Assembly (NCBI GenBank): GCA_034440575.1
Contig: JAOTOL010001604.1
Coordinates: 1,985,001-2,049,000, forward strand
Direction of reading: 5' to 3'
DNA from: Imbricaverruca yamaguchii
Lineage: Eukaryota; Arthropoda; Thecostraca; Neoverrucidae
Length of the DNA stretch: 64,000 nt
Both the position numbers and the translations under genes were made by a program. Under the pieces are notes generated by a model that had not been told where the DNA came from, ran no database searches, and saw only the letters and a list, made by a program, of their open reading frames with translations. Position 1 is the stretch's first letter. Every line of letters starts with the position of its first letter. This document shows positions 53,601 to 60,700 of this stretch, piece by piece.

Positions 53601-56171
53601 AAAGTTATTCAAACGAAGTATATTTTGGGACTAGAAAACTTAGGACGCTTTTGACAGCGTTTCGCTGGGTCCTTGCCCCGTGCGGTAGAAAACAAACTGC
53701 AGGCACCTTGACAGCGTTTCGTCGGACCGTCTATCCGCGTGGTAGAAATGACAGGGGTTCGTTGGGCTTTGCGCAGTACAGTAGAGATGTTTGACGGAAC
53801 CGAATATTGCTATAGCCGTAGGAATATCACGGGGCGGTGGGACACCGGATCTTACTTTGGCCGTGGGAATAATACGGGGTGGCCAGAAACCGGATGTTGC
53901 TATGGCCGTGGAAATAGCACGTGACGGGCAGACACCGGATGCTGCTATGGCCGTGGGAATAGCACGTGACGGGCAGACACCGGATGTTGCTATGGCCGTG
54001 GGAATAGCACGTGACGGGCAGACACCGGATGCTGCTATGGCCGTGGGAATAGCACGTGACGGGCAGACACCGGATGTTGCTATGGCCGTGGGAATAGCAC
54101 GTGACGGGCAGACACTGGATGTTGCTATGGCCGTGGGAATAGCACGTGACGGGCAGACACCGGATGTTGCTATGACCGTGGGAATAGCACGTGACGGGCA
54201 GACACCGGATGCTGCTATGGGCGTGGGAATATCACGGGGCGGGCAGGGGCGGGCAGACACCGGATGCTTGCAGCGCAGCCGCGCAGTAGCGTTTCAGTGC
54301 ACTCTACCGACATTAGCAGGTGCCGCCCAATCAAAACGTCCTCACCATTTTTTGACAAGTGACCACGTGTTTACCTCAGAGTTGCTTAGCTACTCCTCAA
54401 ATTGAACTGATTTACTGTCGCCTTTGCACCACGTCCGCTCTGTGGCTGAATTCTGGATTTGCTTCGCATTCAGGGCACAACTAAATGACACCATTGACGC
54501 TGAGCTCAAAGTGTTGTGGATGCCCAACCACGTCCAAAATGTAATGCGTGCAGCCATACAGAGCCTTACATGGGTAGCGCAGGCCCGCGGGTCATTACAT
54601 CACGTCTGCAGGTCAAATTCCATCAAATGCAACCTGACCGACACGCAGCAATGACTCCAGAGACGCGTGCGAATGAAAGTGTGGCGGTTCGCATAGTGGC
54701 CACACCCTGTCCTAATGCGTACGGCCTGAGGTCAACATTGCCAGCCCTGTTCCTCCTCTTTGTTCAGAGACTATGGCCGAAGTTTTCCCTCCAGTATGAC
54801 CCACGTACACACAAATACAGCCTCAGCGCTTTGGTCTGTGTTGCGTGCAAGGATTGTACAGAAACCAGGACCCGCATGCAGACTTCGCTGCACGACCCTT
54901 CGCTTCTTATTCGGCATCGATGTGGAGCTGTGACTCAAAACGCTTCCAGCGTCTGGTGCCCACTCGAGAGATTCATCACCAGCAATAAACTCCTGGATTA
55001 ATGGAGGCAGATCTGTGTAGGTAGATACGTGCACACATGGACAGGCGCTGCACCTACAGCGACAAATCACAGGCGCCTGCTGGGCGATGCAGAGCATGCG
55101 GTGCTGCACGTGTGCCTGCTGGAGGTGCTGCAGAGCATGCGGTGCTGCACGTGTGCCTGCTGGAGGTGCTGCAGAGCATGCGGTGCTGCACGTGTGCCTG
55201 CTGGAGGTGCTGCAGAGCATGCGGTGCTGCACGTGTGCCTGCTGGAGATGCTGCAGAACATGCGGTGCTGCACGTGTGCCTGCTGGAGATGCTGTAGAGC
55301 ATGCGGTGCTGCACGTGTGCCTGCTGGAGGTGCTGCAGAGCATGCGGTGCTGCACGTGTGCCTGCTGGAGGTGCTGCAGAGCATGCGGTGCTGCACGTGT
55401 GCCTGCTGGAGATGCTGCAGAGCATGCAGTGCTGCACGTGTGCCTGCTGGAGATGCTGCAGCACATGCGGTGCTGCGCGTGTGCCTGCTGGAGGTGCTGC
55501 AGGATGCATGCTGGGTGCTGGACGTGTGCCTGCTGGAGGTGCTGCAGAGCATGCGGTGCTGCACGTGTGCCTGCTGGAGATGCTGTAGAGCATGCGGTGC
55601 CTGCTGGAGGTGCTGCAAAGCATGCGGTGCTGCACGTGTGCCTGCTGGAGATGCTGCAGAGCATGCGGTGCTGCACGTGTGCCTGCTGGAGGTGCTGCAG
55701 AGCATGCGGTGCTGCACGTGTGCCTGCTGGAGGTGCTGCAGAGCATGCGGTGCTGCACGTGTGCCTGCTGGAGGTGCTGCAGAGCATGCGGTGCCTGCTG
55801 GAGATGCTGTAGAGCATGCGGTGCCTGCTGGAGGTGCTGCAGAGCATGCGGTGCTGCACGTGCGCCTACTGGCGGTGCTACTGAGCGTGGGCGCGGGCCT
55901 CACCGTTGAAGGTCCGCAGTATGCTGGCCAGAGGCGGCGCGCCGGGGGCAGCTGGCGACAGCGACTGTTGACGCTGCGGCAGCGCCAGCTCCAGGTCGCC
56001 CGACGGCTGGTACGGCAGCAGCGGGATCTCGCGACGTAGCCGCGCCGACTGCGGCGACGTCTGCGCCGTAGCCGGCCCGGACGGCTGGTACGGCAGCAGC
56101 GGGATCTCACGACGTAGCCGATCCGACTGCGGCGACGTCTGCGCCGTTGTGGCGCCGCACATCTCCATCAC
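28131..56171 (-). CDS. Glypican gene, C-terminal half, five exons on the minus strand
   Basis: In transcript order the exons are 56171-55904, 46345-46237, 45948-45825, 31162-30940 and 28318-28131. Every junction is GT-AG and every phase joins, giving 303 codons plus stop. Glypicans are GPI-anchored heparan-sulfate proteoglycans that tune Wnt, Hedgehog and BMP signalling at the cell surface. The evidence is a cysteine then a furin-like RLRR site, an ETECWNG motif with flanking cysteines, GVGLDSQAFNPEV (the conserved segment after CWNG), acidic Ser-Gly clusters, and a hydrophobic GPI signal. Glypicans are usually 500-700 residues, so the cysteine-rich N-lobe is missing and is probably encoded beyond the window. 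The subfamily (dally/GPC3-5 or dally-like/GPC1-2-4-6) cannot be fixed from this part. The introns hold most of the tandem repeats of the right-hand half. Confidence 0.9.
28319..30775. other. Last glypican intron, no element recognised
   Basis: Contains a C homopolymer at about 29777-29787, an A run at about 28920, and a tandem word ttctgatgac at about 29701-29720. No other exon is needed, because the flanking exons join in phase (ACC-G + AA). Confidence 0.6.
30776..30939 (-). repeat. 34-bp array whose first unit is the glypican splice donor
   Basis: On the minus strand five units follow one another: GGTGAGGGCTGTGTCATTGT, then repeated (a/g)GGTGCCGGCACACTGTC blocks, each continuing ACAGGTCA(a/g). 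The first unit contains the donor GTGAGG of the heparan-sulfate exon; later units have GGTGCC there instead. The array is wholly intronic and starts at the exon edge. Confidence 0.92.
30940..31162 (-). CDS. Glypican exon with heparan-sulfate attachment sites
   Basis: It begins ISRDKTLVMPASDDL, then gives WTEGSGSGGG and NGGSGSGDGS inside a strongly acidic, Tyr/Asp-rich stretch, and ends DEEDDVDT plus one base. Clustered Ser-Gly dipeptides flanked by acidic residues just before the membrane anchor are the glycosaminoglycan attachment region of glypicans. The acceptor is tgtcgacag and the donor is ACCG|GTGAGG. The donor is the first unit of a 34-bp tandem array in the intron. Confidence 0.93.
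31182..31256 (+). mobile_element. Possible tRNA-like SINE fragment
   Basis: The sequence cagcgctggtggagcgccac followed by ccgactagcgcagggtcccg and ggttcgaaactc resembles a tRNA body. It has a D-arm-like 'gctggtggagcgc' and a perfect B box GGGTTCGAAAC. It starts 20 bp outside a glypican acceptor. No full tRNA cloverleaf could be drawn, so a retroposed fragment is likelier than a tRNA gene. Confidence 0.45.
31373..31500. repeat. Polypurine (GA/GGGAGA)n tract
   Basis: About 128 bp, almost entirely G and A on the + strand (agagggagagggagatggag and variants). The single-strand purine bias makes it triplex-capable in principle. Confidence 0.95.
31625..31860. repeat. 28-bp tandem repeat, about 8 degenerate copies
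   Basis: The unit is ccacagtgataccaccaaac followed by gacgtgta. The trinucleotide context changes from copy to copy. Confidence 0.9.
31861..32560. other. Glypican intron, nothing recognised
   Basis: Unique sequence with a short ccaccaccgccaccacca patch near 32292. No coding similarity. Confidence 0.4.
32560..32905. repeat. Degenerate tetranucleotide-like (CCAG/CCAA/CTAT) tract
   Basis: Stretches such as agccagccagctatctagcc recur with changing spacing over about 340 bp. The complement of the same motif (gatggctggctggctggttg) occurs at about 35624-35650. Confidence 0.88.
32906..34300. other. Glypican intron, mostly unique
   Basis: At 33540-33640 'tgaatcagcaccc' recurs three times at roughly 45-bp spacing. 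This is the reverse complement of the gtgctgattca words near 10400-10480. No gene was recognised. The frames at 33000-33235 and 33183-33432 show no known domain. Confidence 0.45.
34305..34862. repeat. 50/45-bp minisatellite, about 12 copies
   Basis: The unit is attgcagtcgatacgtggac followed by tcgtctgcatctccaaccaacaggcgccac. Left-hand copies are 50 bp. Right-hand copies lose the 'aacc' segment and change to catactgcag. The array therefore shows a left-to-right change of unit type. Confidence 0.96.
34863..35805. other. Glypican intron, nothing recognised
   Basis: Unique sequence apart from a short (gctggctg) patch at about 35624-35650. Confidence 0.4.
35808..36600. repeat. 29-bp minisatellite, about 27 copies
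   Basis: The unit is cgccagtacagggcgtcatc followed by agccggtac. Variants include ccagtac/cgtc, cctgcacc and cctccact. Two disrupted places occur at about 36112-36150 and 36428-36450. Reading frames on + with GRHQPVPPVQ are repeat products. Confidence 0.97.
36601..38555. other. Glypican intron, no gene recognised
   Basis: Unique sequence. The frames at 37078-37350, 37720-38161 and 38258-38580 contain no family signature that could be identified. A short tandem word aaggagcagtcc lies near 37580. Confidence 0.4.
38560..39970 (+). pseudogene. Broken transposon-type protein gene, multi-copy arthropod family
   Basis: Frame from about 38560 through 39265 reads PLRDQSCPAEEASCDGSEEE, ...MTLTKSIAEFFISRLEQW, ...LFFTLRDGLCYCHDI, ...WEVIGDFKMVAFLMGLQGGF and TKFPCHLC. 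After an inserted 130-140 bp it resumes with LMPLLHIKLGIIKQLLKAGY. Later come FLVKGFLGNHKAINYRKIV and, in another frame, HSEEQGERLHQD and ESMMRDYIWNVMPE. These blocks match, in order, a hypothetical protein recalled as abundant in arthropod and some other invertebrate genomes and transposon-like in copy number. Function unknown. Stops, frameshifts and an insertion mean it is dead. It sits inside a glypican intron on the opposite strand. Confidence 0.7.
39330..39400 (+). mobile_element. Short retroposon 3'-tail repeat, copy 3, inserted in the transposon pseudogene
   Basis: It contains tgaagcagtcgatgcgctcc followed by taagcccaaataacaaacca and (accaacc). It interrupts the pseudogene between its CHLC motif and the LMPLLHIK motif. 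It must therefore be younger than that element. Confidence 0.75.
39971..41450. other. Glypican intron, nothing recognised
   Basis: AT-rich to about 40400, then unique sequence with chance frames (for example 40754-41002 on + and 40878-41138 on -). Confidence 0.4.
41455..41645. repeat. About 22-bp C-rich repeat
   Basis: The unit is cacactccttcccccaatac plus cc. It is regular in the last four copies and degenerate to the left. C/A/T-only composition on the + strand over most of its length. Confidence 0.9.
42095..42295. repeat. 28-bp minisatellite, about 7 copies
   Basis: The unit is ggctctagcgacctcggctc followed by tacatcac. In some copies ctcggctc is ctctactc. It abuts the CpG-rich block to its right. 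Confidence 0.95.
42296..42860. other. CpG-island-like block in a glypican intron
   Basis: Very rich in CG dinucleotides (for example gcgcgagcggctgccagcgc), unlike the surrounding DNA. Long Arg/Ala/Pro frames open on both strands as a result of composition. It could be a promoter or enhancer-associated island, but no exon or core promoter motif was recognised. Confidence 0.5.
42861..45545. other. Glypican intron, no gene recognised
   Basis: The 149-residue minus frame at 43563-43114 has no recognisable domain. At 44265-44325 the palindromic word cctctgcggaggggattccc repeats, forming an inverted/direct repeat cluster. Otherwise unique sequence. Confidence 0.45.
45550..45778. repeat. 20-bp tandem repeat, about 11 copies, next to a glypican donor
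   Basis: The unit is aaatgagatgaccacgcggt with many single-base variants. It ends about 47 bp from the splice donor of the exon at 45825-45948. Confidence 0.93.
45825..45948 (-). CDS. Glypican exon following CWNG
   Basis: The acceptor is ggccaacag and the donor is CGACAG|GTGAGT. It encodes YEHPLAGVGLDSQAFNPEV followed by DPVLEEKADRLERIRQ. The GVGL...NPEV pattern matches the conserved helix-leading segment in vertebrate and insect glypicans. Its first base completes the Asp codon begun in the preceding exon, and it ends in phase 0. A 20-bp array starts 47 bp inside the downstream intron. Confidence 0.92.
45949..46236. other. Short glypican intron
   Basis: A 288-bp intron between the CWNG exon and the next exon, bounded by GTGAGT (minus strand, 46236) and CCAACAG (ending 45949). 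No repeat seen. Confidence 0.85.
46237..46345 (-). CDS. Glypican exon carrying the CWNG motif
   Basis: After the acceptor gtcccacag it encodes QVEQHRGLFSSLADTAC and then GEETECWNGTRVG, ending two bases into a codon before GTGAGT. The spacing of the two cysteines and the CWNG tetrapeptide are diagnostic of glypicans, and NGT is a potential N-glycosylation site. A 31-bp tandem array begins about 5 bp outside the acceptor. Confidence 0.92.
46350..46745. repeat. 31-bp minisatellite starting at a glypican acceptor, about 12 copies
   Basis: The unit is gagacacacagagaacggcc followed by cggtcagtggt. The diverged leftmost unit (ggacacagatgagggcctgg plus tcagcggcga) overlaps the polypyrimidine side of the acceptor at 46346-46347. 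The last two units on the right are also diverged. Confidence 0.95.
46746..50730. other. Glypican intron, mostly unique
   Basis: Contains a degenerate 2-3 copy repeat at 46915-47000 (gcagggtcacaacagctccg-like), C runs near 47083 and 47857, and the AT microsatellite at 47581-47650. None of the open frames (for example 48525-48824, 49059-49265) could be linked to a family. Confidence 0.4.
47581..47650. repeat. (AT)n microsatellite
   Basis: About 65 bp of alternating A and T, flanked by gtatat. Confidence 0.97.
50738..50815. repeat. Short gatccagatccgcgatgatc repeat
   Basis: Two to three overlapping copies of a ccgatccagatccgcgatga unit with internal hexamers (gatcca). Confidence 0.85.
50935..51520. 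repeat. 24-bp minisatellite, about 24 copies
   Basis: The unit is gaccgaccagagtggaccag plus acga. The period is a multiple of 3, so several frames stay open over 500 bp on both strands (DETDQSGP on +; SRLVHSGR on -). One internal disruption lies at about 51305-51350. It lies inside a glypican intron; nothing beyond openness suggests translation. Confidence 0.96.
51521..53795. other. Glypican intron, no gene recognised
   Basis: Unique DNA. G homopolymer at about 53130-53140. The minus frame at 52421-52197 is open but not recognised. Confidence 0.4.
53800..54265. repeat. 45-bp minisatellite, about 10 copies
   Basis: The unit is ggatgttgctatggccgtgg followed by gaatagcacgtgacgggcagacacc. The three-fold period keeps frames open (15-residue repeats on both strands). 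The outermost copies carry cacggggcgg instead of cacgtgacgg. Confidence 0.96.
54266..55080. other. Glypican intron, nothing recognised
   Basis: The + frame 54516-55001 and minus frame 55020-54771 are both open but contain no identified domain. Their ends run into the repeats on either side. Confidence 0.35.
55083..55885. repeat. 41-bp minisatellite next to a glypican donor, about 19 copies
   Basis: The unit is agcatgcggtgctgcacgtg followed by tgcctgctggaggtgctgcag. Variants are gagatgctgtag and shortened copies lacking 'tgctgcacgtg'. The unit includes the palindromes GCATGC and CACGTG. Its rightmost diverged unit ends about 20 bp from the donor of the exon at 55904-56171. Confidence 0.97.
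55904..56171 (-). CDS. Glypican exon with duplicated furin-type site
   Basis: The acceptor is ccgtcag and the donor is AACG|GTGAGG. It reads VMEMCG..., then two tandem 26-residue copies each containing SPQS-x-RLRREIPLLPYQPSG, then DLELALPQ and ending SILRTFNG. In glypicans the proprotein-convertase site lies just after a conserved cysteine at this position, and RLRR fits R-x-x-R. The DNA duplication is exactly 78 bp, so it stays in frame and gives two candidate cleavage sites. The exon lies between a 41-bp array on the donor side and a 35-bp array on the acceptor side. Assignment to the glypican rests on position, phase and this motif. Confidence 0.78.
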
Positions 56172-56204
56172 CTGACGGCGCGACGGTCCGTGTCAGCGGC
56201 CATC

Positions 56205-56935
56205 TCCTCAGCAGTCACACTGCAGGATGGTTACGGTGAGGAGGCCCAGTCACACTGGAGGATGGTTACAGTGAGGAGGCCCAGTCACACTGGAGGATGG
56301 TTACAGTGAGGAGGCCCAGTCACATTGGAGGATGGTGACAGTGAGGAGGCCCAGTCACATTGGAGGATGGTTACAGTGAGGAGGCCCAGTCACATGAGAG
56401 GATGGTTACAGTGAGGAGGCCCAGTCACATGAGAAGATGGTCACAGTGAGGAGGCCCAGTCACATGGGAAGATGGCTACAGTGAGAAGGCCCAGTTACAT
56501 GAGAGGCTGGCCACAGTGAGGAGGCTCGGTCACATGAGAAGATGGTTACAGTGAGGAGGCCCAGTCACATGAGAAGATGGTTACAGTGAGGAGGCCAGTC
56601 ATCATGGGGAAAAATGATGGTACAGTGAGGAGGCCCAGTCACATGAGAAGATGGTTACAGTGAGGAGGCCCAGTTACATGAGAGGATGGTTACAGTGAGG
56701 AGGCCCAGTACATGAGAAGATGGTACAGTGAGGAGGCCCAGTACATGAGAAGATGGTTACGTGAGGAGGCCCAGTCACATGGGAAGATGGGTACAGGAGG
56801 ACCAGTCACATGGGAGGCTGGCCACAGTGAGGAGGCCCGTCACATGAGAAGTGGTTCGGTGAGGAGGGGGGGGGGGCTCGGTCACATGGGAGGATGGTCT
56901 CAGCGAGGAGACCCTGTCACATGGGATCCTGTGTG
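56205..56935. repeat. 35-bp minisatellite upstream of a glypican acceptor, about 20 copies
   Basis: The unit is cccagtcacatgagaagatg followed by gttacagtgaggagg. Copies towards the right are increasingly eroded. It begins about 35-45 bp outside the acceptor at 56172-56173. Confidence 0.96.
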
Positions 56936-57265
56936 ACTCCGCTGTAGTTCACATGGGAGCCACAGGATCCGTGTGGCCCGGGGACACATCTCAGCATAAT
57001 CCCGGCGCCGACAGCGGCCCGTGCACCCCCGCGGCGGTCTGGCGGCAACTGGTTAGCACGTCGGCCGGTGCCGGGCATTGTTTATTGGTTTATTCATGGG
57101 CCGGCCGAGAGCGGTGGTGCTACGGGCCGCGGCGCTCAGCAGCAAGACGCCGCCTCCGATAAGGCTGTTTGCCGGGAACTTGTATACAGGGCATGCACGT
57201 GACACGTGCTATCCGATGGGCGGCGCTCGGTCGCGACTGTGTCGCTGCGGTGGTCGGGCAGCAAC
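56936..57265. other. Glypican intron between two arrays
   Basis: GC-rich unique sequence, with no exon recognised. Confidence 0.4.
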
Positions 57266-57269
57266 GGCT

Positions 57270-57785
57270 GGGGCCGGTCGGAGGTCGGTCGGCGTCTGTC
57301 GAGGTTGGTCGGTGGTCGGTCGAGGGTTGGTCGGGGGATGGTCGGCGCCTGTCGAGGTTGGTCGATGGTCGGGGCCTTGTCGAGGTTGGTCGGGGGTTGG
57401 TCGGCGCCTGTCGAGGTTGGTCGGAGGTTGGTCGGCGCCTGTCGAGGTTGGTCGGGGGTTGGTCGGCGCCTGTCGAGGTTGGTCGGGGGTTGGTCGGGGG
57501 TTGGTCGGGGGTTGGTCGGGGGTTGGTCGGCGCCTGTCGAGGTTGGTCGAGGGTTGGTCGGCGCCTGTCGAGGTTGGTCGGGGGTTGGTCGGCGTCTATC
57601 GAGGTTGGTCGGGGGTTGGTCGGCGCCTGTCGAGGTTGGTCGGCGCCTGTCGAGGTTGGTCGGGGTTGGTCGGAGGTCGGTCGGCACCTGTCGATGTTGG
57701 TCGGGAGTTGGTCGGCGGTCGGTCGGCGCCTGTCGAGGTTGGTCGATGGTCGGTCGTCGCCTGCTGAGGTTGGTCGGATAATTTG
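57270..57785. repeat. About 30-bp repeat built on ttggtcgggg decamers
   Basis: Blocks of gttggtcggcgcctgtcgag alternate with runs of the decamer ttggtcgggg (four in a row near 57483-57525). Open frames with GWSGVGRR on + are repeat products. Confidence 0.95.
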
Positions 57786-57789
57786 TCGG

Positions 57790-60700
57790 CGTCGGGTGAG
57801 GGGATGGGGACGGGGTGGATGAATTCAGTTAGTGGTTATGAAACTGTCACGAGCCAGGTCTATCAAAGGTTACCTTGGGTGAGATGTTACTGAGCAGCGA
57901 TGCTTTACTAAGCAGCAAAAAAAAAAACGATAAAATTACAGTGCAGCGCTAGGTGTGGTATGTGGTATGCGGTACAGCGCTAGATGTGACGGTTTGTGTT
58001 TCGGGGGAGTGTGTCCTCCCTGCTTTTATTTGCATGTTTGATTAAGGACTTGTGCCAGCTTCAATATACACAACCTGCTTGATGTTGGCGATGATGCAAG
58101 CACGTCGTGGAGTGGATGCCGGAACCGACGTATCCACGAAACAGCGAAAATTGGACCGACTATGACCACCGTCAAATTATTCGGTTTTTACGATGAAACC
58201 ACGCAAAGGTAGAGCTTGGACATTGCGACTGCGACAAACCCAATATTTGGAGTACATTCCATGGGTGACACAGCCAAGGCCAGAAATTTCTTACCAAGCT
58301 GTGGGTCCAGGTTATTATCTTCAGGACACATTTTCAGATTGAATAGATAAAATGACACATTAGCAGTAGCAGGGTACTAAATCCGGCGGTCCCAACACCA
58401 ACCCACCTGGGATCTTTAGCCATGGGCACAGCAGTCGACAGGGTCATCTAAGCGTCGCTTTAGATGACAAATTCCCAAGCTCGGAGAAAATTGGATGCGA
58501 CACATGCCCCCCTCCGAAATCACACCAGGCAACCTGGCTAGGCAGGCAACCTCCCGATGGGCAGAGGTCGACGGGTGTAGGTGCAGACTCCGCCTTAATG
58601 CCGCGCTCAAGGCAGGCCGAGCGCGCCAATGCCTGATGAAACGGTGCCCATTTGCGGCGTGCCGCGCTACTCAGACGGCAGAGACACACATCACCCGACA
58701 ATTTATTGGCTGGCGCTAGGCCAACGCTGTCAAAATCAAATAGACTCGTGTTTTATCTGAGCGGTCGGAGTGGAGGTCCGCCCCACTCGGCCGGGTGACA
58801 GCTGGCCGAGACTCCACCGGCGCGGCCTGGACTCGGACGTCATGTGCTGGCACTTATCGACCTGGCCGGCCAAAGCACCGCGTCGCCGTCCATCGGAGCA
58901 GCATTACGCCGTAGGAGATGTCAGCTGGCGGGCTGTCTGGCTGTCTGTCCGCCCCGCCCCCTCGTAGTCTGAGAGCGTCGCCCGTCGACCTCAGCTCGGC
59001 GCAGACGACTCGCCATGGTCGGCACGGGGTGTGCCGCTCTCCAATAGGCGCCCCCTCCCCCCACACTCTCCGCCATGGCCGGCGCGGGGTGTGCCGCTCT
59101 CCAATAGGCGCATTAGCACCGCTTTCGCCATCGACACTTGATAGCCGTTGACACGATTTATTTGCCGATGTTTGCTCTGATAGACTGAGCGCGATGCTTC
59201 TGCCGACGGGTTGGGCCCATGCCGCGACAAGAGAAGGCGCAACGGTGCAGCCTACGCAGGGCGCACAGTTTGCATCTCTGTGTGACGGTGCTGCGAATTG
59301 TCCGAGCACCTGGAGCGCTCGCGTGCTACTCTGTAAACAACTCACACGGATTGTGTTTTGCCTAACGACCCGCCCGGGCCCCTGTCGACACAGCGACAGC
59401 GCCAGCGCCGGGCCTGTCGCGGCTCGCGGTCCTGGCGACGGACCGCCGCGACAAACACGGACTGTGAGGCCTCCAGTTTGTGTTTGTTTCACGTTGTTTC
59501 CGACAAATAAAATGTGCCGCGCCCCAGTGTGCCTTTGATGAGATTAGCATGGAAGAGATGTTTTTTTTTCCCCAGGATAGTGTGTATTCAACGACTTTTA
59601 GGTTGATAATACAACTGCACATTTTTAGAGCATCCGACCAGACCAACTTTCATGCAATTCTATAATCACATTTTCTTTTCCTTTTTGTTGGTAGAGTAGC
59701 AACAAAGCCGACGAGCCACGCGAGTATTCCGTTAGTGAAGAGTTAAATTGCTAACGAAGGCATGCAAGGATGCAGAAGGTCGACTGCGGTGGGAGTCGCA
59801 AGCTTTGACCGTCAGATAGATCATTATCTATGCCTGGAGGTTGGAGAGACGCTGTTCTTCCGCCAGCTTTGCCACCAGGTGGGCCGACGTGCCGGTTGTG
59901 TTCGGCTGATCCACGTCCTTGGCTGACGTTTATATGGGGTTTGTGGTGGTCATCCATCCAGGACTTTTCTCCTCCTAATATTTTTAGTTGAGGAAAAGCG
60001 GAGGTGCCGCAGCAAATAAATTGCACGTGCTCACGTGGATGGTGGGACCTTGCCAGGGCCGTTTAGGTTCAGTTTCCGGCGACGAATCATCCGTGACTCA
60101 TGCTGTCTGACGGACTTTCGTTGCGGAATTGTATTGTCAGTTAATTGTTATTCGCGGATACCTCAGTACATCATGCAAAGTTCGATGTAGCCGATCAAGT
60201 CAAGCACCTTATTCCTCGATATTTTGAATATTCGGTCTCATATCTGAAAGCGTGGAACCTTTGGTGCATTACAGCATAGCAGTGTACCATTTTGCGAAAA
60301 TTCTTGTCACATGTAGCTTTGCATAGCCAGTGCCTTGAGGCCTGAATCAAGAGCAATCTTGGAAACAAGCAAACAAACAAGCAAGGTTGAGTCTGAATTG
60401 GTCACGTCTGCAAGACTGAGTTCGTTCGCTCACTCGCTACGTCGGAATAAACATTGTTCAAAATGCATTTAGGAATTGGGAGTGCTACTTCATCGGTCAC
60501 CATGGTAATTGCACTGGTGTTATCTTAAAATTCAGGGTGTGAGTACACCCTGAATGCAATTATGATGATGGGTAGGTACTCATCTTCTCGAAAGTGAGCA
60601 GAGCGACTCGTTATATAATTGAAGATCCACAGATATGCAAGGTGGACAGGGATAATTTCGAGAGAAATAAAACCGGCAAGCCAGGTCAGTGCAAATTCTA

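Noticed and set aside
55029..56110. Frames of 230-360 residues on both strands (CCTCACWRC, HALQHLQQAH)
   Set aside because: Products of the 41-bp array. Only the part overlapping 55904-56171 in the glypican frame is supported.
57078..57822. Gly/Arg-rich frames of about 190-230 residues
   Set aside because: Generated by the ttggtcgggg decamer array.
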